From contig OZ038423.1 of the NCBI GenBank assembly GCA_964036155.1, forward strand, positions 68,215,249 to 68,279,248: a stretch of DNA of 64,000 bases. Direction: 5' to 3'. Made by a program: the position numbers and the translations under genes. This DNA is from Diploscapter coronatus. Taxonomy: Eukaryota; Nematoda; Chromadorea; Rhabditida; Rhabditidae. The notes under the pieces were generated by a model, which saw only the letters and a program-made list of their open reading frames with translations, was not told the origin of the DNA and did no database searches. Shown here piece after piece: positions 9,314 to 21,469 of the stretch. The number at the start of each line of letters is the position of its first letter. Position 1 is the stretch's first letter.

Positions 9314-12300
9314 ATGCGCGAATTAAGCCTGCTATTTGTAGCAGGCCTGGCTTCTATAGCTTTCACCCAGGACGAGAGCACCTATCAGGTACTCAAAATT
9401 ATCCAAATTTTGAAACCGTTGACATTCAGAACTTCGACAGCCCAGTCCTTAAAGATGACATCGATCCAGATTCCACCCTTCTTACACTCATCTCCTTGCT
9501 TCCTCAAAACCGCACCGATCGCCAAGAAATCTCGGGAAGCGTTGTGTCCCAACCAGGCATGGATCGACCTGGACCTGGACCTGGACCGCGACCACGACCA
9601 GGGCCAAGACCAAGGTAATTGGAAAGTCTTTCTAGAAAAATAGCGGCATCGTAGCACACAATATCATGAAGGGAGAAAGCCTCTCGCTGAAACTATCCTT
9701 TTACTAGTTTAGAATTTCTATGATGCAAGAGTTTTATCGTTTTTCACTGAGCGATGCTTCTCAGGAATAAAGAACTTTTTGCAGACCAGGCCCACGACCG
9801 TTCCCTCCAAGAGACAGATGCGGTAACTGGGGCGAATGGCAGAATTTGAAGTGCTGGTGGCCGAGCATGGATATGAAGTCATTACCGGAGGCATGCAGAT
9901 ATATTCCAATCAAGAGCCAGTGGCCTGACTATTTGAAGAAGGTAGGGTATTTTTATGTCTGAATGGTTCTTGATGCGTTTACTTCATTTGGTCTCCATAC
10001 AACCTTACAATCAGAAATGATCCATCTTCCCACACACGTTCTATGAATAGAACTCAATTTAGCGCATTCAATAAAATCGTGCAAATTTGTCTAGTTCAAT
10101 TGAATCGCGAGTTCTGCACAACGATGAGAGGCGTTTTGGTTTGAATGGCAGTGCGCAAACCGGAAGATGTCAATAGAACGAGTCAAACCGGCTGAAATTG
10201 AATGTTTGCCGAAAAGTGGATTTCCAGAAAAATGTGACTTTTGTGCCAAGTTATTGGAGAAAACATTGATGCTGATCTGTTACACATAATTAGGCAATTC
10301 AAATTAAAATGCTTATTACAGTTCGTCGAGGCGAAGGCGACCGAGATCTATACAGTAATCCAGACCGAATACAAAAAGAGGTCAGCCAAAACACGGAAGA
10401 GTTGTTTATTGACACAGAAATTTCTCGCGAGAAAATCTAGATCTCTAGCTAAGGGTGGGCCACTATGGACCTATTATAGACCAACCCAATAGGCATATAG
10501 CTTGAAAATACTTCCTACGCTATCATCTGATTCAAAAATAGAAGAATTTTAGAGGAGCACCTCCGAAGTGCGGATTTTGTTCAAAATCTTTTCAATGTCG
10601 TATGAGAAACGCAACTAACGAAGACGAATCGTCAATGGATTATGATGGACCCGACGATGGAATGGGTCGAGGCAGAGGCGGCGGTGGTGGTGGAAGAAGA
10701 AGGAGACCACAGTGCCCGTATGTTGTCAAAGAGTCGAAGAAAGATTAGAAGTTTTATTTCAGACTCAAAGAAATTCGTCCTCTGGCGCATGAGGACTGTG
10801 ACGACTCCAAGGCTTGCGAGATCAGTCTTGAAGATGATGGATGCAGAGCTCCGTTGTTCCTTGGAGGAGGAAGAATGGAGAAAATTCAGGGCATGATCGA
10901 TCAAGGAGACGACGAGGTTGGCAAAATCTTATCTTTCAAAAAAATCAGCGAAAATTCAGGGAGTAATGAACGCGATATACAATACTCAATTCGATGATCC
11001 AACATCGGCGATGGACTCGGACTTCACTGACTACACCCTGCTCGGAAGGAAGAAGCGCCAGGCCGATTTCGGCAACTACGACGATTCATCATTCGGAAGC
11101 TTCGGAGATGCCGGCGCAAGCCCACAGTACGACTGGTCTGGGTCCAACAGCGGAAGAGGAAGAGCTAGAGGGTCTTTCGGCATGGGAGGAATGGGTCAAG
11201 AATCTCAGAGCTATCCGGGAATGCGACCAGGCGGCCAGGATAGATTTGGGCCTCAACAGTCTGGGCCACAAGGTGCACTTCCTTGTGCTTAGCAAGAAAA
11301 ACTTAAGTATTTCAGGAGGAATGGGTGGTTTCTCAGGAAGAGGCCAGCGTCAGAGCTTCGGACCTGACGACCAAGACTTTGGTCCACCATCTCAATTCGG
11401 TCCTGATCAAGGCGGCCGTGGATTTGGCCCAGACTTTGGACCTGATCAAGGAGGTCGTGGATTCGGACCCGATCAAGGAGGTCGTGGAGGCTTTGAACCT
11501 GATTTCGGTCCAGGCCAAGGCCGATCAGGATTCGGCCCATCTGGACGTGGACAAAGCTTTGGCCCCAGTAGACAAGGCCCAGGAGGAAGGCAAGGCTTTG
11601 GACCCGATCGCCAAGGTCCAGGAGGCTTTGGTCCGCGACAAGGAGATGATCCATGGTACGACGACAGCTATGACGACGACTGGGGCAGCGATTATGGAGG
11701 TGAGATTGGAGTTTTTCTTTCAAAGAAACTAATTTGATCTTCAGACGACTATGATATGAGTGATTATGATCGATTTGGGCCAGGAGGCAGAGGCGGTCGA
11801 GGAGGGGGTGGACGAGGCAGATTTCCTCCACGACCGTTCGGACCTGGTGGGCGGGGCAGATTCCCGCCGAGACGATGGGATCCACGAGGCCGAGGACGCC
11901 ACGGTTGGTATCCTCCACCCCCGAGCCATAGACGCCATCACTTCGGACCGGGAGGAAGAGGTAACCCACTTTCCGTTTGCGGGTAGACCTGGGCATATCG
12001 GTGGCGAACCCTTTTTCGGATTTAGCCACAGAAAAATCGAAAATTTGTATTCTATGCTATTTTGTGCTAAATTGGGCATGTAAAGTGTGCAGAACTTTAT
12101 GCTGATTTTGAATCTGAAAATCGTTTTATTTTCCATTGATCCGAAGTGAACTAAATCTCATTAACGTTTTTCAAAAACGTTTTTAGGAAGAAAGTTATTC
12201 AGGAAACATTGTAAAATTATCGCGAATCATCCTGTAGTGTCGATGAATTTTGGACATTCAGATCGCAGACATCGTCACTTCCCACCGCCCCCTCCATTCG

Positions 12301-12925
12301 GCCCTCACAGACGTCATCATCGCGGTGGCCGGGGTCCTTGGGGCGACGAGGACTCTTCCTTCGAAAATAATGGAGATTTCGGCGACTTTAGTCAAAGTAG
12401 AATGTCTCGTCAGGTAAATTTTACATTTTTAGAGGGAACTATTATAGTATTTGCAGGATGGTCAGTCTTCTGATCCGATGTTCTTCGCCGTCTTCACTCC
12501 AGCTTTCACGAACTCAACTGAGAACTCCCAAATGGGTCCGGACTCTCAGGTGGGTCCAGGACGCAGAGGAAGAGGAGGCGGTGATCGAAGAGGCAAGATG
12601 GACTTCATGGCTAATTTGCTAAAGGGAACAACCTGCGTCAGGTAGATCAAAAAACGTTTTGAAAAATCATACGAAATCGCCTTCAGCAACGGAAAGTCGT
12701 GTCTCTGTTGCTGCGGGCACTACTTGCCGAATATTGAGACTGGAAACTGCCAGAGTCTCATTTCGATGCTTCCCGGAATCAATGAAGTTTTTGAAAGACT
12801 CGCTACGAATATGGGTTCGTCAGCTTTTCCTCAGAAGAATGTTTACCCCTCAAATTTCAGATGGCTCGGATTCTTCCAACTCGTTAGCTCAATTCTCTGG
12901 TGCTCCATCGGCCTTCAAGAAATGA
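9314..12925 (+). CDS. Secreted Gly-Phe-Gly-Pro / Arg-Gly repeat protein, 769 residues
   Basis: Fourteen exons in consistent phase: 9314-9388, 9430-9614, 9785-9941, 10152-10249, 10322-10354, 10553-10717, 10763-10916, 10960-11272, 11316-11699, 11745-11960, 12262-12413, 12457-12641, 12687-12814 and 12861-12925. A signal peptide (MRELSLLFVAGLASIAFTQ) is followed by a Pro/Arg stretch, then a Cys/Trp-rich part (CGNWGEWQNLKCWW, EKCDFC, PKCGFC) and a Cys region around CDDSKACEISLEDDGC. A dibasic GRKKRQ site at the start of exon 8 suggests furin-type cleavage. About 300 residues follow, made of FGPDQGGRG-like, RFPP and His-rich repeats, and the tail carries a CLCCC cluster. I do not recognise the family. 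The composition suggests a structural extracellular protein (cuticle, eggshell or glue). It should not be mistaken for an RNA-binding RGG protein, because it enters the secretory pathway. Confidence 0.8.
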
Positions 12926-13991
12926 AACTGATTTTACCTTTCCTCAAAATTGAAATTCAAGTTATCGAAATTATTCAGGATGTGAAAGTTTTATCGCTTG
13001 TAAACTAACCTTTTCCGCTTCCAATTTTATCATTGAAAATTCATGAAACCGGTACCTGTGATCTGTAAATAACAATTGGCAATCGAGATAATTATTATCA
13101 TAGCTTTACTTGCATTGCCGAAGATTTAATAAAATGTTAGATTTGCCAAAATTTCACATGAAAAGGTGCAATACTTGATTCGGCTAGACTCGAGCAACTT
13201 GCTCAATGAGATTACAGGCGATATATTTAGAGGACGCAGGTGGAGTCAAATTTTTGAAGCGAATTTTGTTAAGAATGTTTTGTCGCCTAGGATATCATGA
13301 AAATAAAGGGTTTTCATGAGTAAGCTTGTTTGAAAAAAAATATGCCTGGGAAATAGGTGAATAACTTCCTTTCCTTGATGCCCCGCGAATTCGCGGAAAA
13401 ACCAGTTAAATCAGGATTCCAAAGCTTTAAAACGCAAAATAGCCGACATTTTGGAAACTCATTAAAATAAGCAATTTATTAAAAATTTCTTGAACAAAAA
13501 TGCTTCTATTTAAAAATTCTAATTGTAAGTTCTGCCCACACCTCGATAGCTCATTAAAATGCAAAAACTCTGCATAAAAAGTCAATGGTAATAGATCATA
13601 CTTCGGTATTCGAATTTTCTCAAATGACAAGTGCTTATGATTACAAAAGTTAATAAATATTTGATGAAGCAATTATTTTGCAAAATGAAAGGTTGAATGT
13701 TAACTTTCATGATATTTAGAAAAAGTATTTCGAAATATGGCCTTGAAAATAGGTTTAAAATATCATCTGCAAAGTTTTCGCGACTTCACACCACTCACAT
13801 TATTAAAATTCAAATTATTCCGCTCTAATATTTGAATTTTCAAAATTCACCTGTTTTTCTAAGAAATATAAGCTAAAAATAGAACCAATATTGCCTTGTG
13901 TGACTATTTTCTAAATTTCACACATAAACCATAAGCTTTAATTTGAGCTATCATCCTATTTGGAATAAATTTTTCGGACTTGAAAATCAAT
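12926..13991. other. Intergenic region with a GC palindrome
   Basis: AT-rich spacer between two plus-strand genes. The only notable element is the perfect 14-base palindrome CCGCGAATTCGCGG at 13383-13396. No gene was seen. Confidence 0.4.
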
Positions 13992-15879
13992 ATGTCGGAT
14001 GGTGTCAATTATGATGACGATCAGTGGAGTTTTTCAAGTAAGTTTTTGTTGTTAACTTAAAATATTTTAAATCTTCATGAAATGCCTATAAAAATCAAAT
14101 CAGCTTGCAAGCAATACCGACTTTTATCCGAATTTTCACATGATAAACTGATAATCATGTATTTTTTTTTGTAATTTATTATTTAGGAGATTTCGAACTA
14201 GTCAATCATACCCGAATTCCCGAATTTATTGAGGCAGTTTCATTTAGCATAATTATCATTATCGTTTTGTTGATCCCGTTGATTTGTGTAATGCTACTCG
14301 GAATATCGATAAAAGAATTAACTGGACTCAGAAATGTAAAACTATTTCGTCGATTTTAAACTAAGCATTTTTATCTTTAAAAAAATGCTATTGAATAGTT
14401 CTTTTATTGTAATTTATATATTTTAGGCACCATATTTTCCTATTTTATCACAAATGCATCAGGTTGGACGTTTATATCGTAGTATTTTCATATTTTTATT
14501 ATTCATGATAATTATGCGTCTTGTGGTGGAGTATTATAACGGTGAGCTTCAGAATTTTCTGATTCAAATTAATTCTATTCGTTATTGCGGAATTTTGATG
14601 GCGAATGCGTTCATATCAATATTTAGTTGCTCAATAAATATTATTTTTAATTCATTGCAGACCCTCCAAGCGATATAGCTGTCGGAAATTCGCATTCCAT
14701 GATATTTAATCAAATCACACTTTCTTTACTTGAAGTAGAGATGTTTCTTTGGATTGTAGAAGAAATAATATTCATTCCACTATGTCTAATCCTGGGCACG
14801 ACATTATCTTTGCTCAACGTTTGCCTAATTTTACAAAGATTCGCCATCATATACGAAATCCGATGTTTGGAGAATCTGCTGATCAAGTTAGTTTACTCTA
14901 TGATATACACGAATCATTTAAGAGAAAATGATAAATTTAGGAAGAGCTTACGCGTTTTTATAGTGGTTACTTATTCAGTTTCAATTGTTATCAATTTTCT
15001 TCCAATTAGTGTATTTTATATCGTAGCAAGCATAACAGATGATCTTGAGTTCTATCGAGTCATAGTCGGCATATTTTTAATTGTAAGTCTATAATAAATT
15101 CAGATTCTGAATTTAACATGAAAAACTATTAGCGAATGAGAAGACCTGTTTGTGGTGCACTAAAATGACGCATCGTACCGCAGTATTCTCAAAATTTTGT
15201 GTACTGCACTTCGCCGCAGCCCACTTTACAAGGCACTGCACCGTATCGCAAACTACCTTCTGCATGATTAAGAGGATAGTAGATAATACTGTGCTGAGAT
15301 AAAATATGCGTAATCAATCTGTGTTTAGACATCCACTGTTATGATTGACATATTATCACTAATTTTAACATCTTTATACTTTGTACTATATCGAAAATTA
15401 AATAAACTCGGAAATTTGTCCAGTCATGATTATAGTGGTGAAAATCGACGTATTTTGTATCAAATGATTCCCATCACAATTCATAAGGTAAGTTTTATGG
15501 ACCTATTTTCAGTGAAATTTCCGTGTAATAAGTATAATCAATTATCACCTTTAGTTTCAATTCTTTTTCTATTGATCAGATAATTCAATAATTGTTAATA
15601 CAGAATAATTCAATTTAGACGATATTAATAATTGCAATATTTTATGGCATTATAATTTTGTTAAATATCTTTCCTAATGAATCAACTGCATATTTCTGGG
15701 ATTATCCAATTCAATTTTATTGCTTTACAAGAGCGATCGATTCATATTTTTCATGCATATCCTTACCTTTATCATTTTTCATTGGCAGCCCGAAAATACG
15801 AGCATCGATCAAGAAAATATGCTGCTGCAGGTATAAATATGGTAGCTCGGAAAAGAACTGCAAAAAACGCAATGAATAA
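13992..15879 (+). CDS. Nematode seven-membrane chemoreceptor-like GPCR
   Basis: Six exons with matching phases: 13992-14037, 14187-14335, 14427-14541, 14661-15082, 15329-15487 and 15619-15879; 383 residues. A short acidic N-terminus precedes seven hydrophobic stretches, beginning with SIIIIIVLLIPLICVMLL and including FIFLLFMIIMRLV, FIPLCLILGTTLSLL, FIVVTYSVSIVINFLPI and TILIIAIFYGIIILL. After the third segment comes LQRFAIIYE...CLE, reminiscent of the ER-x-x-A...YE motif of the Caenorhabditis SRE receptors. The tail is short and rich in basic residues and cysteines. Most likely it is a chemosensory receptor of sensory neurons. The exact family is uncertain. Confidence 0.75.
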
Positions 15880-17302
15880 TTACCGCAATTTACATTCCAT
15901 TACTATGACATCGGTAATATCTATTTAAATTGTGGTCCTTATTCATTCAATTGTTTTTTTTCTTTTCTAGCTACAATAAATCTTATTTTGAGTTGATATT
16001 CGAAAATCTTGCAAATTAACGAAATGACATGTATGGTTAGAATAAATACGGAAAACGTGGAAGAAGCGTTCTATTATTTTTGCATGCTATCTCGTTTAGT
16101 TGAGAGATTTAGGGGTTGCAAGATTTTCGAATTATTATCTATTTAAAAATAATCGATGTTTTTTTAGAAATAATCAGCTAGCGCCTGCTGTAAATGTGCT
16201 ACCTCTAAATACATCAAATAGTTTTAATACTAATGCTCGACTGTGAACAACTTTAATCAATAATATCCTTAACGTTTATTTTTGTATATTTCAAACAACG
16301 GAAATAAAAGATTTTTGCTATACATTGATCATGTGAGTTTTATCATTGTGTTAAAATAATAAAGAGTTTATGCTTATCTTACTTCTTCATATATTGGTCG
16401 AGAAGTTTGAAGCTTATTTAAAATTAATTGGAAATTTTGACTATCATGATTTGAAAAGTCTGAATTGCCGTTTGTGATGTAACTTTGAGAGAAGCAAATA
16501 CCATTAGCTTTCCAAGAATCACCTGGATTGTTTAATGGATGATAAAAGCTAAAATATAGACTATACTTTATTAATAAATCATTTACTATTAATAATACAT
16601 GGATTTTTTAAAATAATGGTTTTGAATTTTAAAAATAAGTTTTCTTTGTAAGATTGCAGGCCATTTTTCGCGAAAATCGAACCTTTTGCGTGGGCGAAGC
16701 CAAAAAAACCATTGTGATTAGAACCCAAAGGGGTATCCACCCATATGGGTTGAATCCGGATTCGAAATACTTTTGCAATTGTCCGACTTTTGTTCGAATT
16801 ATTCAAGGAATGCATCTTAAGAGTGAATGTCAGTATTATTCAAAGTGATGCGGAACAGAGGTCCATCGATCTGGCTGATTTTCACATATATGGTAGTTTT
16901 CACGCTGATTCTCGTGGTGATATAACCGTTTTTCGTAAAAATACAAATGGTTGGAGTTATGCTAATTTCAAGTTTTTACAGATCCCATTTCAGAAAAAAT
17001 TCGTAGCTTCCTTCTTTCTGAACCAAATTTAATGATTCTTTTTTTTATATTTCCGGTATTTATTCATGTTTGATTTTATACTTATTAATATGCTCAGTTC
17101 ATTTACAATTTCTGCGGGAAAACGCACCTTTGCGTCATATATGTGCACCTTTTATTATACACTACTTTTACGTGCTAAAACTAGGAAGCGTTGGTTTTTC
17201 AAATATCGATATTTATTGAAACTACAGAAGTGGCTTAAATGGACAAATATATGGAAAATCCAAATCTTAGTAGCAACAGTTTGCACTCGTTAATGGGAGT
17301 CA

Positions 17303-17660
17303 TTAGTCATCGTTAGGAATAAAAATATTCTCTTTGTTCTCAATGACCATTCTTTCTAAAATTTCTTCATTGTCCTCAAAAAAATTCTCCATTTCCATCG
17401 TGTCCCTCAGCGAACCTTCAAATTCTGCAAATTCTTTATTCATTCGAGACAATATCATTTCTTCGGTTATGATTCCTCTTTTTACACGAGATTTCTGCTC
17501 GTCTTGCCCTTTTTGTTATGCTTTCTGCTGTTGCTCCAGTAGAACTTTCTCCTCCTTTCTTTCCCTCGCCGAAAATCATGAGCGAATTTGTGAGGTGGTT
17601 TTGTATTCCTCGAAGTTGAACCTTCTCTTTCTATCTACCGTTATTTCAGTTTTCATCTTA
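17303..17660 (-). pseudogene. Broken charged coding remnant inside the element
   Basis: The minus-strand frame from about 17660 to TAA at 17303-17305 is rich in Lys, Glu, Arg and Gln (ARERKEEKVLLEQQQKA, then MNKEFAEFEGSLRD). A TGA and a TAA interrupt it in frame. The composition is coiled-coil-like. This could be the C-terminal exon of the protein that starts at 18780. The family is unknown. Confidence 0.4.
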
Positions 17661-17689
17661 TCGCTAGCTAATTTTGGATCTATATGGTT

Positions 17690-18210
17690 TCGTTACGATC
17701 CACCCCTGCGTATGTCATGCCCCTTTATGGGTATTGGTCCACTAGCTCCAGTTCACTCGGTTGCAGGTTATGGCGTTCATAAATTGGTTAGGCTAGGTCA
17801 TGCTCATTGCGTATAGCGGCACTGAGACCTTAGCCTACACATGTAGTGCCCTCCTAACTTATGATACTTGAGTGGATTTACAAGGACTCTTATATTGTTT
17901 ATTCCTTACAATAATTGGGTGGGATAGTTACATAAATATAATATGAATATGATTACACTAAATATATAATATAGGGATATAAAAGGAGAGGTAGGGGCAA
18001 AGCCCCTGAGGCGTCATATCCCTTGGCCATAGGATGTGGGTCAACTGCCTCGGAGGAGGCGAGCGTGATCCGTAAGGATACGAGAGATGGAAAGAGATAA
18101 AGATCCGTGGACGGTGCAACTGGCGTTGCGCCTCCACCACGATCCTCTGGCACATCTCGCCCCTCCGAAAAGCAGCGCCCTCGCTGCTTATATAAGTATA
18201 TAGAAAATAA
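17690..18210. other. GC-rich structured island
   Basis: About 500 bases of clearly higher GC than the surroundings, with small hairpins: GGGGCAAAGCCCC, GGCACT...AGTGCC and GCAGCG...CGCTGC. It resembles GC-cluster spacers of some fungal organelle genomes more than nematode DNA, but nothing in it was identified. Confidence 0.35.
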
Positions 18211-18459
18211 AAATAATACAATTATCAATACCCTGAGATATATCTTACTTAACATAAATATTAAAAGAAAATATAATATAATTTGCCTATGGCTTCACCT
18301 ATTTGTATCCGATCCGTTATCGTACTAATATTCCCTATTGAATAACCCTTCTAAAATATTCCCTAAATTTCTTCAAGCTAAAATACAATTACTCTAACTT
18401 GTGGTGCATTGCTTAATACATGAAAATTACTTTTACAAAATCATTTCCTTTTCATCAGT

Positions 18460-18780
18460 TCATATATCGTTTTGGTTTTCTGTGATATCTTGATGACCTG
18501 CGGACGTGGGTTGGTGTAGTTGTCTCCCGTTTTCATCCGGAGTCATAACGGGTTTCTTCAGAGAGTTCGTCGACGTCCGTATCGGTCGATTCATCCACGA
18601 TCCTCTGACAGTTTCCAGACTTCTTTCCTTCCAAAACAGTTGACTAAAAAAATCTCTTACACTAGCGTCGTATCGTTTATCTCCAGCTTCCTCATCTTCA
18701 TTTACCCACCCCATTTTCTTTGTCGGCTTGCGAATGTCATCTTCATCCTTCTCCTTGATGTCATCCTTGCTCAGAGCCAT
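18460..18780 (-). CDS. Hypothetical 106-residue acidic protein of the element
   Basis: Open frame from ATG 18780 to a stop at 18460, beginning MALSKDDIKEKDEDDIRKP. The start lies just inside the right inverted end, as transposon genes often do. It is hydrophilic, with alternating acidic and basic stretches and no recognised domain. It may continue by splicing into the broken remnant near 17.3-17.7 kb. Expression is doubtful. Confidence 0.35.
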   Translation of the reverse strand: MALSKDDIKEKDEDDIRKPTKKMGWVNEDEEAGDKRYDASVRDFFSQLFWKERSLETVRGSWMNRPIRTSTNSLKKPVMTPDENGRQLHQPTSAGHQDITENQNDI

Positions 18781-19395
18781 CTATCGAAGCAAGTTCAGCG
18801 ATCGCATTTCATCTCTAAAGACACCACGAGAGTCAGTGTGAAAAACTGTATAAGATACGTGAAAATCGACGGACCCGTTCCGCGCCATTTTGAATAATCC
18901 TGACATTCACTCTTAAGATGAGTTTATAGTCAATTGATCATTGGCAAATTTAGATAGTCGGATATTGTTCAATTTAGATGAACAAAAATTGAGAATAAAT
19001 TCTAAAATTAAACATCATTTAAAAATAAGTAAAAACTAAGTAACATTTTGAAAGCGAGTAATAATGGCATCCAATATCGATTGAACTCATAGACACCCTA
19101 TGACTACGAAATAACGATCAAAGTCAAGAGAGTATGAGAAAGAAAATAAACGAATGGCATGAAAACCTGCTAGCATTAAAGTTTTTTTATAAAAAAAAAT
19201 ATTCGGAGCTAAATTGAGATATGCTTATCATAATCGATATATTATAGAATAGATATCGATAAAATTAAATCTTAAAATTGCGCAAATAGCACTAATCGAG
19301 CTCGTTTTACTTCGTACTTGTGCATTAATGCTCGTTGTTAAAATCGTTTTTAATAAATTTTTTTTTATAATTTTTTTCAACTCTATCCCTTCAGA

Positions 19396-20910
19396 ATGAC
19401 GCCTTGGTCATATGCCATCTACTCCTTGGCATTGTGCGTCTTTGCTACAATCGTTTCGGCGTCTGAATGGACCGTGAATTTGGACTATTCATTAAGCAGT
19501 AATTAACTTTTAACTACCTATTTATCTCGTTAATTGCCCTATTTAACGAAATTTAGATGGTGACAGTTGGAGTTCCCTTGGAGTGATCGTGTTGAAGCGA
19601 TCGTTCGATGGCAACTACACGGGCTCTTACAAATCGACGACAACCGATAACTTGGGAGTTCGGTACAAATTTTATCTTTATTTCTTTTGTAGAGACCCGA
19701 TCTTTATTTTAATATCTTAAAAAGGCCTCTATTAAATTAGATATTTTCTTAAATTGGCCTTTAAATTGCAAATTCCAGGTTATCCGAAGCCCAATCGAGC
19801 ATGTACCAAGTCCGTGGAAAATCGTCGACCCAACCCAATAGAGAATTTCTCAGCTCCACTTCGCCGGTATAAAAATTTTGCTTCAGTTTTTTGAAAGATA
19901 CAAATTTCAGTGTCTGATTCTCCAATCTAGACTATTTCACGTGTTCTGGGTGTCGGTTGACGGCGAGAGGTGGGAAAATTTGAAATTTAACAAAAAAAAA
20001 GTTGAGGTAGTAATAATAATTTGAAGAGGAAAGTTATAAAATTCTAATTATCCCCAATATGATCCCTAAATCTCAATTTTCGCATTTGAAGTTTGAAATG
20101 AAAATGTTTATTGAATTTTCGCAGAAAAGTCCATTTTTTTGCTGAACTTTAGACAAATCGTCCAGTCCCTGACGGTATTCCCAGACTCCGTCGCAGCTGA
20201 GGGCCAACTCGACTCGCAGCACTGCACGGCCAATCCACAAGTCAAAGGGGAGCCCAAGGCCGTTGTTCACGTGCAGAACAAGGCTGTTTTGCCGAGGTGA
20301 GAAAATTTATGTTTTTTTGTTAGATTTAGTTCAAGAATTCACACTCCCATAACGTCCTTTAATTTCAGAAAGAAAATTGCAATATTTTACAAAACACTTA
20401 TGAAATTTGATTGAAATTCCAAACAGCGCCAAAATCCGATTGCTTCCAAATCTGAGAATTTATTATTCAAATTTTTGAAACCTAACGATGAAATCTCTTA
20501 TTTCGAACAGCGTTCTGGCATTTTGTTAACGTTTAAAAACTTAGGGTTGCCGAGTTTTTCTGAAACTTATCTAAAAATAAAATAATTTTTAGCCCCGACA
20601 CTCAATCGTTCGTGCAGAAGATGGAGCGAGAGCGCAAGGCCAAACAGGCTGGCGGCGAGGCGGACAATCGGAGCTTTATTCAGAAATATGTGAGATTTTA
20701 AGACGTATCTTATTTCCAAGTTCTATTCAAAATAAAAAAAATCACTTTACATTTCTAAAATTCGATTTTATAATTTTTGTTCTCAAAAAATCCTCACTTT
20801 CTTCTCAAAGAACTATCTTTCAGTGGATGTACATCGTTCCCGTCGTCTTATTCGCACTCGTCTCCAACATGGTAGCGCCCCAGGAAGAGGGTCAAGGAGG
20901 CGGTAGATGA
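19396..20910 (+). CDS. EMC10: ER membrane protein complex subunit 10
   Basis: Seven exons in consistent phase: 19396-19498, 19557-19662, 19779-19866, 19911-19969, 20153-20296, 20593-20689 and 20824-20910; 227 residues. A signal peptide precedes a lumenal beta-rich domain, and the highly characteristic C-terminus reads PDTQSFVQKMERERKAK, then RSFIQKYWMYIVPVVL, the EMC10 membrane anchor. EMC10 is a subunit of the complex that inserts tail-anchored and multipass proteins into the ER membrane. An acceptor (TCAG, 19391-19394) lies one base before the ATG, so the transcript is probably trans-spliced. BAP18 follows on the same strand 560 bases downstream; an operon is possible but not shown. Confidence 0.95.
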
Positions 20911-21469
20911 ACACCGTCACGCTTAAGCCGTACAAAGCTAGTTACAGTATACCTCTTTCATTCCTTACTTCTTGAATAGGGCTAGTTTTATTCGACAAAT
21001 TTGGGGAAAACGAGGCAACCTGGATATTTCGTAACTTCCTAGCCTAGGAAATAGTTTTGGAAAAGATTTATTCCTACCTTGCTCTATACCCTTAACTAAG
21101 GACTACGAATTATCCAAATTGCCAAACAAAACGATGAAATAGTATTGGAAAGGACAAAATGTAAAACTTTTCCTCTATTCTGCTCTACACTATTTCGTAT
21201 GTCTCGTAGTTTCGTTGTATTGTTTTTTTTCCAGATTGCCGTGTTAATTCATTCTTATGGCAGGCTGTTTTAAAAGTCAACTTTAACGATTTGTTTCTGC
21301 TTATTTATTGATTTCCTTGTCTGAAATACGGGTCTATCGATCGATTTTTCAAAGATGATTTGGTCAATAAAATTTCATTCCTGTTTTTTTTTTCTTTTCG
21401 AAAAAACAGTTTTCAACTGTGAAATATTTGATTTTTTAAACTGATTTTTTATTTTTATTTTTTAGAAAA
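20911..21469. other. Spacer between EMC10 and BAP18
   Basis: AT-rich, 559 bases. It ends in a TTTTTTTAG acceptor (21461-21465) four bases before the BAP18 ATG. No gene was seen. Confidence 0.4.

Larger units (their letters stand above)
16813..18920. mobile_element. Decayed 2.1-kb element with inverted ends of about 110 bp
   Basis: The left end reads CATCTTAAGAGTGAATGTCA. The right end, read in reverse, begins with the same 20 bases, and similarity continues with mismatches for about 110 bases (ATTATTCAAA, GCGGAAC, TTTTCAC, CTCGTGGTG). Directly inside the right end a minus-strand frame starts (ATG at 18780). A second charged minus-strand frame near the left side stops at 17303-17305 after two in-frame stops. 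No clear target duplication or transposase motif was found. Non-autonomous or degenerate DNA transposon is the best reading. Confidence 0.6.
15880..19395. other. 3.5-kb gene-poor region
   Basis: It contains the decayed element at 16813-18920 (listed separately). The remaining flanks, 15880-16812 and 18921-19395, are AT-rich with no supported gene. Confidence 0.5.

Noticed and set aside
9314..9643. Continuous 109-codon frame from the ATG through the first intron of the repeat gene
   Set aside because: A 41-base GT-AG intron (9389-9429) leads into a Gly/Pro/Arg frame that fits the next exon; the read-through frame ends in intronic sequence.
10241..10492. Open frame overlapping exons 4-5 of the repeat gene
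   Set aside because: Wrong frame; splicing GCCAA|gttatt to a 33-base exon and then to 10553 keeps phase with the CGFC exon.
11289..12136. Long minus-strand open frames opposite the repeat-rich exons
   Set aside because: Antisense of repetitive GC-biased coding exons; the plus-strand exons have consistent phases and splice sites.
17334..17816. 160-codon plus-strand open frame, Ser/Phe/Cys-rich
   Set aside because: Its composition is the mirror of a charged minus-strand frame (Lys/Glu-rich) and it continues into the GC-rich island; treated as an antisense shadow.
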